Assembly: GCF_017873245.1 (NCBI RefSeq)
Contig: NZ_JAGGJY010000001.1
Span: forward strand, 558,001-622,000
Length of the DNA: 64,000 nucleotides
Direction of reading: 5' to 3'
From: Clostridium tertium
GTDB taxonomy: Bacteria; Bacillota; Clostridia; Clostridiales; Clostridiaceae
The notes under the pieces are model-generated. The model ran no database searches, had not been told where the DNA came from, and saw nothing but the letters and a program-made list of their open reading frames with translations. Shown here piece after piece: positions 26,667-36,927 of this stretch. Both the position numbers and the translations under genes were made by a program. Position 1 is the stretch's first letter. Each line of letters opens with the position of its first letter.

Positions 26667-27656
26667 ATGGATATTAATAACTTACCGAAAATAGAGCTTC
26701 ACTGTCATTTAGATGGTAGCTTAAGAGTTGAGACAGTTATAGAGCTTGCTAAAAAAGAAAATATTCAATTAGAAAGCTATGATTATGATTACGTTAAAAA
26801 TCTATTAACTGTTGAAGAGGATTGTGATTCTTTAGATGAATATTTAAAGAGATTTGATTTACCAAATGAGGTTCTACAAACAAAAGAAAATTTAAGAAGG
26901 GCATCTTATGAGCTATTAGAAGATGCTGTAAAAGATAATGTTAAATACATTGAAGTTAGATTTGCACCAATATTTCATACAAAAAAGGGACTAGCCTTGG
27001 AGGAAATTATAGAAAGTGTTATAGATGGAATAAGAGATGCGGAAAATAAATATGACATAAAGGGAAATGTTATAATTTCTTGTATTAGAGGATTAGACTT
27101 AGAGCATGTGTATGAATCTATAAATGCTAGCGAAAAATATCTTGGTAAAGGTGTCGTAGCAATAGATTTAGCAGCATCAGAAAGAGAAGATTTTGCTTAT
27201 GAGTATATAGAAGCAATGAAGATTGCTAAAGAAAAGGGATTTAGAATAACAATACATGCAGGAGAAACTGGATTTGGGAAAAATGTAAGGGATGCCATAA
27301 ACCTTTTAGGAGCGGAAAGAATAGGACATGGAGTATATATATTTAATGATGATGAGGCCTATAAATTAGTAAAAGAAAATGGAATAACATTAGAAATGTG
27401 CCCAAAGAGTAATCTAGATACAAAAGCTGTGAATTCATATGAAGAACATCCTATTTACAAATATCATAAAGATAACATTAAAGTTAATCTTAGTACAGAT
27501 AACAGAACTGTTTCAAATATAAACCTAAATCAAGAAACAAGTAAGTTAGTAGAAACTTTTAAAGTTGATATAGATGATTATAAGAAAATTTATATAAATA
27601 GTGTAAATGCAGCATTTTGTGATGATGAAACAAAGGCAATGCTTCTAGCCATATAA
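26667..27656 (+). CDS. add: Adenosine deaminase
   Basis: A 329-residue zinc-dependent hydrolase that converts adenosine to inosine (and usually deoxyadenosine to deoxyinosine) in the cytoplasm. The metal ligands H12 and H14 are in ELHCHLDGSLR; ITIHAGETGFG carries the third histidine and the catalytic glutamate region; RIGHGVYIF and LSTDNR complete the active site. An in-frame ATG exists at 26616, but AGGAGG at 26652-26657 and the family start support ATG 26667. The gene is controlled by the adenine riboswitch directly upstream and is followed by its own terminator, so it is a single-gene unit. Confidence 0.95.
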   Translation: MDINNLPKIELHCHLDGSLRVETVIELAKKENIQLESYDYDYVKNLLTVEEDCDSLDEYLKRFDLPNEVLQTKENLRRASYELLEDAVKDNVKYIEVRFAPIFHTKKGLALEEIIESVIDGIRDAENKYDIKGNVIISCIRGLDLEHVYESINASEKYLGKGVVAIDLAASEREDFAYEYIEAMKIAKEKGFRITIHAGETGFGKNVRDAINLLGAERIGHGVYIFNDDEAYKLVKENGITLEMCPKSNLDTKAVNSYEEHPIYKYHKDNIKVNLSTDNRTVSNINLNQETSKLVETFKVDIDDYKKIYINSVNAAFCDDETKAMLLAI

Positions 27657-27658
27657 TA

Positions 27659-27699
27659 AATGCCCCAGGGGAAATACCTCTTGGGTATTTATTATTGGA
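27659..27699 (+). terminator. Terminator after add
   Basis: CCCAGGGG (27664-27671) and CTCTTGGG (27678-27685) form the core of a stem, extended by AAATG and TATTT; TTATTATT follows. Confidence 0.6.
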
Positions 27700-27867
27700 C
27701 TAAGAAAATTTTCAATTTGATTTAAAGTTAAAACTAGTACTATTCAGTTATGTAATTGGAAATATAATCAACTATGAAATCATTAAAATATCAATATAAT
27801 AAATATTAAAGGAATAAATGACGTAAATATAAAGATACTTTAAAAATATAAGAAAAGGATACAGATT

Positions 27868-28491
27868 ATGAGAGCATATAAGATAAAAATAGAACTAAGA
27901 GATAGTGAACCATTGATATATAGGAGGGTTATAGTTCCTTCTAATATTAGCTTTGAAAAATTACATAATATAATTCAGCAGTCCATGGGATGGAGCAACA
28001 GTTATTTATATGATTTTAATATTAAGGAAAATAATTTAAGAATCACTTGTGATAAAGAAGCCATTTCCGAATATGAATTTTATTCTAAATTAAAATTAAA
28101 TGAAAAAAATGATCCTCAGGGATTTATAAAGAATAAGCTTAAAATTAGGCCAGTGATTAGTAATGAAGTTAATATAGATGATTATTTAATTAAAAGTAAT
28201 AAAATTGAGTATGTATATGACTTTGGTGATTACTGGAAGCATGATATAATTTTAGAAGAAATAATTGAAGATTATGTGGATGATTATCCTAAATGCGTTG
28301 AAGCAGAAGGAAATTGTCCACCTGAAGATATTGGGGGAATAGAAGAATATATAGAATTTTTAGAAGTAATCAATGATAAAAACCATCCTGACTATGAAAA
28401 TGTAGCCTTATGGGCAAGTAAACAAAATTATAAAGAAGTTTTTGATATTGAAAGTGTTAATATCCTTATGAAAGAAATAAATAATATTTAA
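27868..28491 (+). CDS. PRiA4_ORF3-like domain protein
   Basis: A 207-residue protein of the plasmid pRiA4b ORF-3 family. Typical segments are YKIKIELRDSEPLIYRRVIV at the start, LHNIIQQSMGWSNSYLYDF, KIEYVYDFGDYWKHDIILE in the middle and CPPEDIGGIEEYIEFL toward the end. The family is widespread, was first noted on plasmids and as a passenger of IS1096, and has no established function. Nothing mobile is seen beside it here. AAAAGGA precedes the ATG weakly. Confidence 0.85.
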   Translation: MRAYKIKIELRDSEPLIYRRVIVPSNISFEKLHNIIQQSMGWSNSYLYDFNIKENNLRITCDKEAISEYEFYSKLKLNEKNDPQGFIKNKLKIRPVISNEVNIDDYLIKSNKIEYVYDFGDYWKHDIILEEIIEDYVDDYPKCVEAEGNCPPEDIGGIEEYIEFLEVINDKNHPDYENVALWASKQNYKEVFDIESVNILMKEINNI

Positions 28492-28509
28492 ATTAAATCT
28501 AATTTTATA

Positions 28510-28541
28510 TTAATTAATTAATTAATTAATTAATTAATTAA
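28510..28541. repeat. Short TTAA/ATTA tandem run
   Basis: About eight tandem copies of the tetramer TTAA occupy 28510-28541, immediately before a terminator. This is a simple-sequence tract, possibly length-variable, in non-coding DNA. Confidence 0.8.
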
Positions 28542-28573
28542 ATGCACTAAGTTTACTTCTTAGTGTATTTTTA
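28542..28573 (+). terminator. Terminator after the PRiA4_ORF3-like gene
   Basis: ATGCACTAAG (28542-28551) pairs with CTTAGTGTAT (28559-28568) with one G-U, followed by TTTTATAT. Confidence 0.75.
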
Positions 28574-28632
28574 TATATTAAAAATTTATATCAGGGAATA
28601 CTAATGTTAAATAATTTAAAAGGAGAATATTT

Positions 28633-29607
28633 ATGATAGTAAGACTCGGATATGTTGCTATTTCAAATGTATTAGGAAAAAAGATAACAAGCTCTAGCAC
28701 TGTTACTTTTACGAATTATAATAAAATTTCATCAGAAGAAAAAAGGTTAGAAAAACTAAAAACAGTGGCTTTATCAAATTTAAATGCATTACAAGAATTA
28801 TTAAAATATAATATAAAAAATAATATACATTTTTATAGAATAACATCAGCTTTAATACCTTTAGTAACTCATCCTGAAGTTGGATATTGGGGGCATAGAG
28901 AAATATTAAAAAAGGATTTTGAATATGTTGGAAAGCTTATAAGAGAGTCTAATATGAGAGTTGATACTCACCCAGATGAGTTTAATGTTATAAATAGCAA
29001 TAATCCTAAAGTTGTTGAAAATACATTAATAAATTTAATGAGACAAGTTGAATGGTTTGAGGATATGAATTATAAGCAAGGAAAAATGGTTATTCATGTA
29101 GGTGGAGCAACAGGAGGTAAAGAAGCTGCAATAGAGAGATTTATTAAAAACTTTAATAAATTCCCCATAAATCTAAAAACGAAATTAATTATAGAAAATG
29201 ATGATAAAACATATACGGCTACAGAAACTCTAAATTTATGTAAAATACTAAATATACCTATGGTTTTAGATATTCATCACCATAATTGTAATAATGAAGG
29301 CGATGATATAGTGAATATTTTAGGTGATATACTAAATACTTGGAATAATGAAGATTTACCACCTAAGATGCATTTTTCATCTCCTAGAGATACAACTTTA
29401 ACTGATAAAGTTGATAAGAAACATTCAGATTTTATAAATCCATATAAATTTGTAGAATTTCTAGAAATTTTAAAAATTTTTAATATTGATGTAGATATAA
29501 TGTTAGAATGTAAAGAAAAAGATGTTGCTTTATTTAAACTAGTTAATGATATAAGAGAAATTAAGCCAGAATACAAATGGATTGATGAAACTACTTTAAA
29601 TATATAG
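28633..29607 (+). CDS. uvsE: UV DNA damage endonuclease
   Basis: A 324-residue TIM-barrel endonuclease that nicks 5' of UV photoproducts and abasic sites, an alternative to nucleotide excision repair. The family features are MIVRLGYVAISN at the start, FYRITSALIPLVTHPEVGYW, RVDTHPDEFNVI (metal-binding His), MVIHVGGATGGKEAA, IIENDDKTYTATETL, MVLDIHHHNCNN, MHFSSPRDT and DIMLECKEKD, all carrying expected metal ligands. AAAGGAG precedes the ATG. The gene stands alone between terminators. Confidence 0.93.
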   Translation: MIVRLGYVAISNVLGKKITSSSTVTFTNYNKISSEEKRLEKLKTVALSNLNALQELLKYNIKNNIHFYRITSALIPLVTHPEVGYWGHREILKKDFEYVGKLIRESNMRVDTHPDEFNVINSNNPKVVENTLINLMRQVEWFEDMNYKQGKMVIHVGGATGGKEAAIERFIKNFNKFPINLKTKLIIENDDKTYTATETLNLCKILNIPMVLDIHHHNCNNEGDDIVNILGDILNTWNNEDLPPKMHFSSPRDTTLTDKVDKKHSDFINPYKFVEFLEILKIFNIDVDIMLECKEKDVALFKLVNDIREIKPEYKWIDETTLNI

Positions 29608-30147
29608 GTATATAAAGCTTCAATATAAAAAACTTATATCGTAAATCACATATTTAATATATGGGAGTGGGTATATTTTAATATCTTTAATTTTTTTACA
29701 ATATTATTAATACACTTTATATGCAGAGTTATGCAACATGATATGGAAGATAAAAAGCTAAATAAATTTTTAGAATTAAAATAACTATGTAAAAATAATT
29801 ACTTCATTATTTTTATATAGTTATTTTAATATTTACATAGAAAAATAATGTGATTTTTTTACTAATGCAGAATTATAAATTTAAGTTTTACAATCTTTGT
29901 AAAAATATATAAATAAAATATATTTTATAGTACAGTTTAATCTTTATCATACGAATATTTATATAAGAGAAAATCAAAAATATCTGAAACATATAGAATA
30001 ATAGTATTAAAATATATACATTTTTAGAATAATAATATTTTTCTTTGATTTTATTTAGAGTGTTATTTGGGTTAGTATAGGTTACTATTAAATATTCATT
30101 TTAAATGAAACTATAAATCGAGTATTTACATAAAAGGAGGCCTATTT
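29608..30147. other. Intergenic stretch before the chemoreceptor
   Basis: About 540 AT-rich bases. A strong hairpin with T-rich tail lies at 29778-29828 (AAAATAACTAT pairing with ATAGTTATTTT at the outer end), preceded by a 17-codon open frame at 29731-29784 that may be the tail of a lost gene. The rest holds nothing that I recognise; the chemoreceptor promoter should be in the last 150 bases. Confidence 0.45.
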
Positions 30148-31914
30148 ATGAAAAAGGTTAAGCACAAATTGATTATTGTTACAATGGTTATATCTCTAGT
30201 AACTGCTATTATCATAACTATTACTATGACTTTTAAAAGTATTCAAACTAATAATAAATTATTAGATAATCAAATTGAAAATTTAAATGATGATTATGAT
30301 TCTAGAATTAAGGAGCAAGTAGAAATTGCTATTTCCATGATAGATACAATTAACGAAAAAACTAAAACTGGAGAACTGACAGATGATGAAGCTAAAAAGC
30401 AAAGTGCAGATTTGTTAAGGAATTTAAAGTTTGGGAAAGAGGGATACTTCTGGGCAGATACTATTGAAGGAGTAAATGTTGTATATTTAGGAAATGATAC
30501 TGAAGGGAAAAATAGACTTAATGATAAAGATTCTAACGGAAACTATATGATAAAAGACATAATTGAAAATGGTAAAAAAGATGAAGGAGGATATACTGAA
30601 TATTGGTTCCCTAAAGCTGGTGAAACAGAATCATCTCCTAAAAGAAGCTATAGTAAGCTGTATAAGCCATTTAATTGGGTAATAGGAACTGGAAATTACA
30701 TAGATGATATAACTGAAGTAATAGATATTAGAGAAGAAATAGTAAAGCAAGACTTAGTAAATGGAATAGTTATTAACATATTTTTACTTATAGGATCATT
30801 AATAATAGCTATAATCTTAGCTTTCATTTTAAGCAATCAAATAACAAATCCACTTATTAGAATAAAGGATTTTGCACTTAGATTATCTTCTTATGACTTT
30901 AGTCATTCAATTAATGTTAAAAGTAAAGATGAATTTGGAGAGACTGCAAATGCATTAAATAAAGCACAGGAAAATGTAAGTAACTTAGTAAAGTTGATCA
31001 TTGAAGATTCTGAAAATATAGGAGCTTCCTCAGAAGAACTTTCAGCAACAGTAGAAGAACTGTTTTCTAAAGTTGTTATAATTGATGAAGCTGTTGATAC
31101 TATTGTTTCAGGAATACAGGAATCTGGAGCTGTAACAGAAGAAATAAGCGCATCAATTGAAGAAGTTGATGCAAGTATAAATATATTATCTTCTAAATCT
31201 ATGGATGGAAGTAATATATCAAATGCTGCAAAGAAAAGAGCTATAGAAGTAAAAGAGAGCAGTAAAAAAGCTATATATGAAACAAGACAAGTATATACCC
31301 AAAAGAAAGAAAAAATGGAAAAGGCAATTGAAGATGGTAGGGTTGTTGAAAGTATAAAAGTTATGGCAGATACTATAGGAAGTATAGCTGAACAAACTAA
31401 TTTACTTGCATTAAATGCAGCTATTGAAGCAGCAAGAGCAGGAGAACAAGGAAAAGGGTTTGCAGTTGTTGCAGATGAGGTAAGAAAATTAGCAGAACAG
31501 TCAGCTGATGCTGTAAAAAGTATTCAAGAAACAATTTTAAAAGTACAGTATGCATTTAAAAGTAGTATTGAAGCTGGCAATGATATACTAGAATTTGTTA
31601 ACACTAATGTAAATTTACAGTTAGATGCTTATGGTGAAACAGGTAAGAAGTATCATGATGACTCAGAATTTGTAAGCCAGATGTCTAATGAAATTGCTGC
31701 TATGTCTGAAGAGATAACAGCAACAGTCGGACAAGTTAGTGATGCTGTACAAAATATGGCAGCATCCTCACAAGAATCTAGCGAAAAGGCAGAAGATATT
31801 AGAAAAAGTATGAAAGAAACTACAAAAGCAATTGAACAAGTTTCACAAACAGCTCAAAATCAAGCAGAGCTTGCTCAAAAATTAAATGAAGTGGTTAAAA
31901 AGTTTAATATATAA
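30148..31914 (+). CDS. Methyl-accepting chemotaxis protein with Cache sensor
   Basis: A 588-residue transmembrane receptor that reports an extracellular ligand to CheA/CheW. Helix 1 is about residues 8-28. The extracellular part (30-205) is a single Cache domain, recognisable from [19 protein letters not shown] and [17 protein letters not shown]. Helix 2 is about 207-230, followed by a HAMP domain ([13 protein letters not shown]). The cytoplasmic signalling tip is intact: [20 protein letters not shown] then [18 protein letters not shown] near residues 410-455. There is no CheB/CheR-binding pentapeptide at the C-terminus. AAAGGAGG precedes the ATG; it is monocistronic with a terminator at 32002. 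The ligand is unknown. Confidence 0.93.
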   Translation: MKKVKHKLIIVTMVISLVTAIIITITMTFKSIQTNNKLLDNQIENLNDDYDSRIKEQVEIAISMIDTINEKTKTGELTDDEAKKQSADLLRNLKFGKEGYFWADTIEGVNVVYLGNDTEGKNRLNDKDSNGNYMIKDIIENGKKDEGGYTEYWFPKAGETESSPKRSYSKLYKPFNWVIGTGNYIDDITEVIDIREEIVKQDLVNGIVINIFLLIGSLIIAIILAFILSNQITNPLIRIKDFALRLSSYDFSHSINVKSKDEFGETANALNKAQENVSNLVKLIIEDSENIGASSEELSATVEELFSKVVIIDEAVDTIVSGIQESGAVTEEISASIEEVDASINILSSKSMDGSNISNAAKKRAIEVKESSKKAIYETRQVYTQKKEKMEKAIEDGRVVESIKVMADTIGSIAEQTNLLALNAAIEAARAGEQGKGFAVVADEVRKLAEQSADAVKSIQETILKVQYAFKSSIEAGNDILEFVNTNVNLQLDAYGETGKKYHDDSEFVSQMSNEIAAMSEEITATVGQVSDAVQNMAASSQESSEKAEDIRKSMKETTKAIEQVSQTAQNQAELAQKLNEVVKKFNI

Positions 31915-32001
31915 ATAATTAGTTTTATAATTATTTTAAGTTTAATAAAATCATTATAAAATAAAAAATTAAATATAATATATTTTAAGTTAATAAAAAA
32001 T

Positions 32002-32038
32002 AATCCAGTAAAATAATAAAATTTTACTGGATTTTTAA
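32002..32038 (+). terminator. Terminator after the chemoreceptor
   Basis: AATCCAGTAAAAT (32002-32014) pairs perfectly with ATTTTACTGGATT (32021-32033), followed by TTTAAT. Confidence 0.85.
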
Positions 32039-32154
32039 TATATTTAAATAGTAAACGATATTATAATTTAACATAACTTGTATTATTTTCTAACTAGAGT
32101 TAAAATACCTATGGACAAACATATGAATAAAGTATGAAGAAGGGAATGAATATA

Positions 32155-33792
32155 ATGCTTAAAAGTTATATTAAGGACATTAAGAATGAATTCAAAGGAT
32201 ATGATTTGTTAAATTTTAAACAAGATTTAATGGCAGGTATAACAGTTACAGCTGTAGCATTGCCATTAGCATTGGCTTTTGGGGTAAGCTCTGGAGCAAC
32301 AGCAGCAGCAGGTTTGATAACTGCTATATTAGCAGGGGTAGTAATTGGTGCTTTATCTGGAGGATCATTTCAGATATCAGGCCCAACAGGAGCTATGAGT
32401 GCAATTTTAGTTGCTTTGTTTCAAAAGTATGGATTAGAAGGGGTATGGATAGCTGGAGCATTAGCTGGATTAATTCTGATTTTAGCAGGAATATTGAAAT
32501 TAGGAAAAGTAGTATCATATATACCAACACCAGTAGTTACTGGATTTACATCAGGTATTGCATTAATAATAGCAATAGGACAATTAGATAATTTTTTTGG
32601 TGTATCAACTAAATCATCTGAATCAGCAGCTATAAAGGTATTAAATTTCTTTAGTACACCATTAAACCCAAATTGGTATGCTCTTTCAATAGGAATATTA
32701 GTTGTTGTTATCATGCTTATATGGCCAAAAAAACTTAATAATATAATACCATCATCTTTAATTGGATTAATAATAGCCTTATCAATAAATATGATATTTA
32801 AATTACCAGTAGATATAATTGGAGATATACCGCAAAAATTGATTTTAGATGATAGACTTAGCATCAGTTCATTTAATCTTGACATTTTAAAAAGTGTATT
32901 AGTACCAGCAATTAGTATAGCTGCATTAGCTATGATTGAAAGTTTATTATGTGGTGAAGTTGGAAAGAAAATGAAAGGAGATACTTTTGATGCAAATAGG
33001 GAACTAATTGCACAAGGAATTGGTAATTTTATAATTCCTTTCTTTGGAGGTGTTCCAGCAACAGCAGCTATTGCAAGAACGAGTGTTGCTATTAAATCAG
33101 GTGCTAGAACTAGATTGGTAAGTATGTTCCATGCCGTATTTTTAATGTTATCTATGTTCTTATTAGCTCCTATTATGTCTAATATTCCACTAGCAGCTCT
33201 TGCAGGTGTATTAATGGTAACTGCTTGGAGAATGAATGAATGGGAAAACATAAAGTATATATTTTCTAAAAGATTCAAAGGTGCTATATTAAAATTCTTG
33301 ATAACCATGTTTGCAACAGTAGCACTAGATTTAACTCAAGCTATATTAATAGGAGTAATTTTTTCTAGCCTTCTATTTATTGTTAAGATATCAAATATGG
33401 ATATATCAATAAGTGAAGTAGATGAAAAAAGATTAGATAGAGCGGTTCTTAAAGGTAATAATTTAAATAATATAAAAGTTGTTTATTTTACAGGTCCCTT
33501 ATTTTTTGCAACAGCTGAAAAATTCAAAAATGAAGTTTTATCAATTAAAGATGCAAAAGTTATAATACTATCAATGAGAGGAGTTCCTTTAATTGATACA
33601 TCAGCATTACAAGCATTATCAGAGATGATTGAGGAAGTTGAAAATAGAAACTGTAAGATAATGTTATGTGGGTTGCAACAACCAGTTAAGGAATTAATTG
33701 ATAAATCTGGATTTGCAGAAAAATTAGGAAGTAATATGATTTTCTGGAGCGCAGATCAAGCTATTAAAACTGCTGAAACATTAATAGCATAA
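32155..33792 (+). CDS. SulP family anion transporter with STAS domain
   Basis: A 545-residue inner-membrane carrier of the SLC26/SulP family, which moves sulfate, bicarbonate or other anions. Residues 1-420 hold the membrane core with the signature LMAGITVTAVALPLALAFG and the PTGAMSAILVALF and FTSGIALIIAIGQL segments. A C-terminal STAS domain follows (about 440-545, VIILSMRGVPLIDTSALQAL). In-frame ATGs also occur at 32134 and 32146; GAAGGG at 32138-32143 favours 32155. The substrate cannot be assigned; no sulfate-assimilation gene is adjacent. Confidence 0.9.
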   Translation: MLKSYIKDIKNEFKGYDLLNFKQDLMAGITVTAVALPLALAFGVSSGATAAAGLITAILAGVVIGALSGGSFQISGPTGAMSAILVALFQKYGLEGVWIAGALAGLILILAGILKLGKVVSYIPTPVVTGFTSGIALIIAIGQLDNFFGVSTKSSESAAIKVLNFFSTPLNPNWYALSIGILVVVIMLIWPKKLNNIIPSSLIGLIIALSINMIFKLPVDIIGDIPQKLILDDRLSISSFNLDILKSVLVPAISIAALAMIESLLCGEVGKKMKGDTFDANRELIAQGIGNFIIPFFGGVPATAAIARTSVAIKSGARTRLVSMFHAVFLMLSMFLLAPIMSNIPLAALAGVLMVTAWRMNEWENIKYIFSKRFKGAILKFLITMFATVALDLTQAILIGVIFSSLLFIVKISNMDISISEVDEKRLDRAVLKGNNLNNIKVVYFTGPLFFATAEKFKNEVLSIKDAKVIILSMRGVPLIDTSALQALSEMIEEVENRNCKIMLCGLQQPVKELIDKSGFAEKLGSNMIFWSADQAIKTAETLIA

Positions 33793-33831
33793 TTAAAACT
33801 AGATAGTATGAAATAAGTAAAAAGTAAGTAA

Positions 33832-33876
33832 AATGGACTAACTGAAAAATAACTAGGTTAGTCCATTATTTTTTTA
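33832..33876 (+). terminator. Terminator after the SulP gene
   Basis: AATGGACTAAC (33832-33842) pairs perfectly with GTTAGTCCATT (33857-33867), followed by ATTTTTTTAT. Confidence 0.85.
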
Positions 33877-34081
33877 TAATATATACTAAAAATATATTAT
33901 GTATAATATTTACATATTATAAAAAGTGTGTAAAATATAAGTAAGGGCGATTAGTTATTTTATTTAAATTTGGAGGTGGTTTTATATAGTATCTTAGAAA
34001 TTATATCTAAAGAATAAATATTATATAGTGATAGACAGAAGATAAATAATTTTTTAGGTATATATAAGGGGAAGGGATAAT

Positions 34082-35629
34082 ATGTATAAAAATTTCAAAA
34101 AAATCTTATCACTGTTTATTGTTACACTAATAATAATGACTATTACGCCAAGTTCAAAATTTAAAGCTGACACCAACATAGCTGGTAATGGAAGATTACT
34201 TGTTGGTTATTGGCATAATTTTGATAATGGAGCTGGAATTGTTAAAATAAGAGACGTAGATCCAGCTTGGGATGTAATAAATGTTTCATTTGGAGAGACC
34301 TATACTGATAGAGCAGTTGTAGAGTTACATCCAGTTTATGATGAAAAGGAATTCATAGCTGATATCGATTATGTACAAAGTAAAGGTAAGAAAGTAGTCT
34401 TATCATTAGGCGGTGCAGAAGGTACAATTCAAGTTCCAACAGATGCAGCAAGGGAAAAGTTTATGACATCACTTACAGGGTTAATAGACAAGTATGGATT
34501 TGATGGAATAGACATTGATCTTGAAGGTGGAAGTGGAATGATACTTCAACCTGGAGATACAGACCTTAAAAATCCTACTACACCTCAAATAGTTAATTTT
34601 ATTAAGATTATTAAGGACTTAGTAAAAAAATACGGAGACAATTTCATTATAAGTATGGCTCCAGAATTATCATATGTTCAAGGTGGTAATACTGGTTATG
34701 CAACTAACTGGGGAGCATATCTTCCACTTATAGATGCAGTAAGAAATGAACTTGATTATTTACAAGTTCAACATTATAACTGTGGAGGAAATATGGCTCT
34801 TGATGGAATTACCTATAATCAAGGAACATCAGATTTTCAAGTTGCTATGGTAGAAATGCTATTACAAGGATTCCAAACAAGAGCATCAAAAAATAGCTTC
34901 TTTGCTCCATTAAAGCAAGAGCAAGTAGTAATTGGTGTTCCAGCTTCACAAAAAGGAACATTAAATCCAAATTCAGGCTATATCCCACCAACAGAAATGC
35001 TTAAAGCTTTAAATTATTTAATAAAAGGACAATCCTATGGTGGTTCTTATAAAATGATAGGAGAGAAATATCCAAATCTTAGAGGTATAATGGCTTGGTC
35101 AATAAATTGGGATAACGTAAACAATAAAGAATTTGTTAAGAGTTATAGACCATTTTTTGATTCATTATCTGAAGTAGTTCCAGAAAAACCATCACTAAAA
35201 GCGGCATCAGTTAAAGCATCAGCAGTTGCTAATAAAAGCTACTCATTAACTATTGATGTTCCAGCTTATAATACTGCAACATCATATGAGTTATTTGAAA
35301 ATGGCAAATCTATAGCAACAGGCTCATTAACATCAGGATTAACATCTGCTCAAACAATTAAAAAGGATTTTACAAATAAGGCTTATGGAACCTATACTTA
35401 TTCAGTAGCAGTTAAAGATGCAACTGGTGCAGCTGTAACTTCAGCAAACTGTGTAGTAGAAGTTAAAGAAGTTGAAGTACCATCAGTACAAGAGTGGCAA
35501 TCAGGAGTTAGCTACAAATTAGGAGATAGGGTAACTTATCAAGGAAAAACTTATGAGTGTATATATGCTCACACATCACATATGGGATGGTTACCAGGAA
35601 CAGTTCCTACTTTATGGAAACAGTTGTAA
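34082..35629 (+). CDS. Secreted GH18 chitinase with chitin-binding module
   Basis: A 515-residue extracellular chitinase. Residues 1-30 are a signal peptide (KKILSLFIVTLIIMTITPSS). The GH18 barrel is about 38-360, with SLGG and the catalytic DGIDIDLE motif (D144, D146 and acid E148), plus MAPELSYVQGG and a terminal IMAWSINWD. Residues about 365-460 form a fibronectin III-like module, and 465-515 a CBM5/12 chitin-binding module (WQSGVSYKLGDRVTYQGKTY, then WLPGTVPTLWKQL). It would cleave chitin outside the cell into chitooligosaccharides. AAGGGGAAGGG precedes the ATG; a strong terminator follows. Confidence 0.95.
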   Translation: MYKNFKKILSLFIVTLIIMTITPSSKFKADTNIAGNGRLLVGYWHNFDNGAGIVKIRDVDPAWDVINVSFGETYTDRAVVELHPVYDEKEFIADIDYVQSKGKKVVLSLGGAEGTIQVPTDAAREKFMTSLTGLIDKYGFDGIDIDLEGGSGMILQPGDTDLKNPTTPQIVNFIKIIKDLVKKYGDNFIISMAPELSYVQGGNTGYATNWGAYLPLIDAVRNELDYLQVQHYNCGGNMALDGITYNQGTSDFQVAMVEMLLQGFQTRASKNSFFAPLKQEQVVIGVPASQKGTLNPNSGYIPPTEMLKALNYLIKGQSYGGSYKMIGEKYPNLRGIMAWSINWDNVNNKEFVKSYRPFFDSLSEVVPEKPSLKAASVKASAVANKSYSLTIDVPAYNTATSYELFENGKSIATGSLTSGLTSAQTIKKDFTNKAYGTYTYSVAVKDATGAAVTSANCVVEVKEVEVPSVQEWQSGVSYKLGDRVTYQGKTYECIYAHTSHMGWLPGTVPTLWKQL

Positions 35630-35670
35630 TATAATTAGAATAACAAAAAATTAATATATAAATTTAAAAA

Positions 35671-35718
35671 GAAGTAGTTAATTGGAAATTTTCAATTAAC
35701 TACTTCTTTTTTATCTTA
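35671..35718 (+). terminator. Terminator after the chitinase
   Basis: GAAGTAGTTAATTG (35671-35684) pairs perfectly with CAATTAACTACTTC (35693-35706), followed by TTTTTTATCTT. Confidence 0.9.
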
Positions 35719-35918
35719 TGAAATTATATTAAGTTTAATTTAGGGATAACTTTTATAATTCTCTTCCTTCATTTTTTATAAATATGATTTATTTTATATT
35801 AAGTGAAGAATTAACAGATATAAATCAGTTTATTAATAAGCATAATGATTCTACTTTAGCTTTAGTAATAATAGATATAAAAAGAACCTTTTATAATAAA
35901 AATTATTAAAGAAAATGA

Positions 35919-36057
35919 TTGCAAAGATCATAATGTTATGTTATTATAATTTCAGTAATATAAATTAGGATGGTAATTGTTTAGTACGAGCTAGACCTAT
36001 TTATAAGTAATAAGGGTACTTTGTATCTTATTTTGCTTATGAATTGGTCTTTTTTTG
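35919..36057 (+). promoter_or_regulatory. Promoter, RAT antiterminator and terminator in the licT leader
   Basis: TTGCAA (35919-35924) and TATTAT (35942-35947) are 17 bases apart. About 20 bases into the transcript a 30-base RAT-like element (35968-35997) starts GGATGGTAATTG and ends GAGCTAGACC. Its last bases AGACC (35993-35997) are also the first bases of a terminator: AGACCTATTTATAAG (35993-36007) pairs 13 of 15 with CTTATGAATTGGTCT (36036-36050), followed by seven T. The overlap is the classic BglG/LicT mechanism: LicT bound to RAT prevents the terminator. The arrangement makes licT autoregulated. Confidence 0.82.
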
Positions 36058-36074
36058 TTTTGGAGGATAGTAAT

Positions 36075-36920
36075 ATGAAAATACATCGAATACTTAATAA
36101 TAATGTAATAATTACTTTGGATAAAGATGGGGAAGAGTGTGTTGTTTGTGGAAAAGGTCTCGCTTTTAAAAAGAAAGTTGGCGATGAAGTTGATAGTAAA
36201 CATGTGAATAAAGTTTTTGTTTTAAAAGATCAGAGTATGAATGAAAAATTTAAACAGTTACTATTAAATATACCACTAGATCATGTTAAAATTGCAGATG
36301 AAATAATAAAACTGGCAGAAACAAAGCTAGGAAAAAAATTGAACGATAGTTTAATAATATCCTTAAGTGATCATATATATACTTCTCTTTCTCGTTATTC
36401 AGAAGGAATTCCTATTAAAAATGCTATGCTTTGGGATATTAAGCGTTTTTATGAGGACGAATTTGAAATTGGTATGAATGCGTTAGATATGATTGAAGAA
36501 TTATTTAGTGTTAGATTACCTGATGACGAAGCGGGATTTATTGCATTACATATTGTTAATGCAGAAATGGATGAAAGTAATATGGAGCAAATACTTGATA
36601 TAACTCGCATTATGCAAGAAATATCGAATATTGTTAAATACTATTTTAGAGTTGAATTTGATATTAATTCAGTGTATTACTATCGTTTTATCACACATCT
36701 TAAATTTTTTGCTCAAAGATTAGTCTTGGGCAAAACAATTGATGATAGAAGTAGTGATGGATTATTAGATGTAGTCAAAGTAAAATATAATACTTCGTAT
36801 AAATGTGTAGGAAAAATTAATGAATATTTAAAAAGTAAATATAACTATGAATTATCTCTTGAAGAACAGTTATACCTTACAATTCACATTGAACGGGTTA
36901 TTTATAAAACAAAACTTTAA
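36075..36920 (+). CDS. licT: LicT/BglG-family transcriptional antiterminator
   Basis: A 281-residue RNA-binding regulator of beta-glucoside genes. Residues 1-55 are the CAT RNA-binding domain (MKIHRILNNNVIITLDKDG, CVVCGKGLAFKKKVGD). PRD1 (about 65-170) and PRD2 (about 172-281) follow, with conserved histidines in SLSDHIYTSLSR, FIALHIVNAE, FITHLKFFAQR and LTIHIERV that are phosphorylated by HPr and by the cognate permease. The frame is open from 36021, but GGAGG at 36061-36065 marks ATG 36075. The gene is preceded by its own RAT/terminator and followed by the permease and phospho-beta-glucosidase it should control. Confidence 0.93.
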   Translation: MKIHRILNNNVIITLDKDGEECVVCGKGLAFKKKVGDEVDSKHVNKVFVLKDQSMNEKFKQLLLNIPLDHVKIADEIIKLAETKLGKKLNDSLIISLSDHIYTSLSRYSEGIPIKNAMLWDIKRFYEDEFEIGMNALDMIEELFSVRLPDDEAGFIALHIVNAEMDESNMEQILDITRIMQEISNIVKYYFRVEFDINSVYYYRFITHLKFFAQRLVLGKTIDDRSSDGLLDVVKVKYNTSYKCVGKINEYLKSKYNYELSLEEQLYLTIHIERVIYKTKL

Positions 36921-36927
36921 TTTAGTT

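Noticed and set aside
28510-28541. The tandem tetramer tract as a possible CRISPR or protein-binding array
   Set aside because: Units are only four bases with no spacers, so it is a simple-sequence repeat.
32421-33308. A 295-codon open frame on the minus strand inside the SulP gene
   Set aside because: It is antisense to a strongly conserved transporter, lacks a ribosome-binding site and shows only hydrophobic mirror composition.
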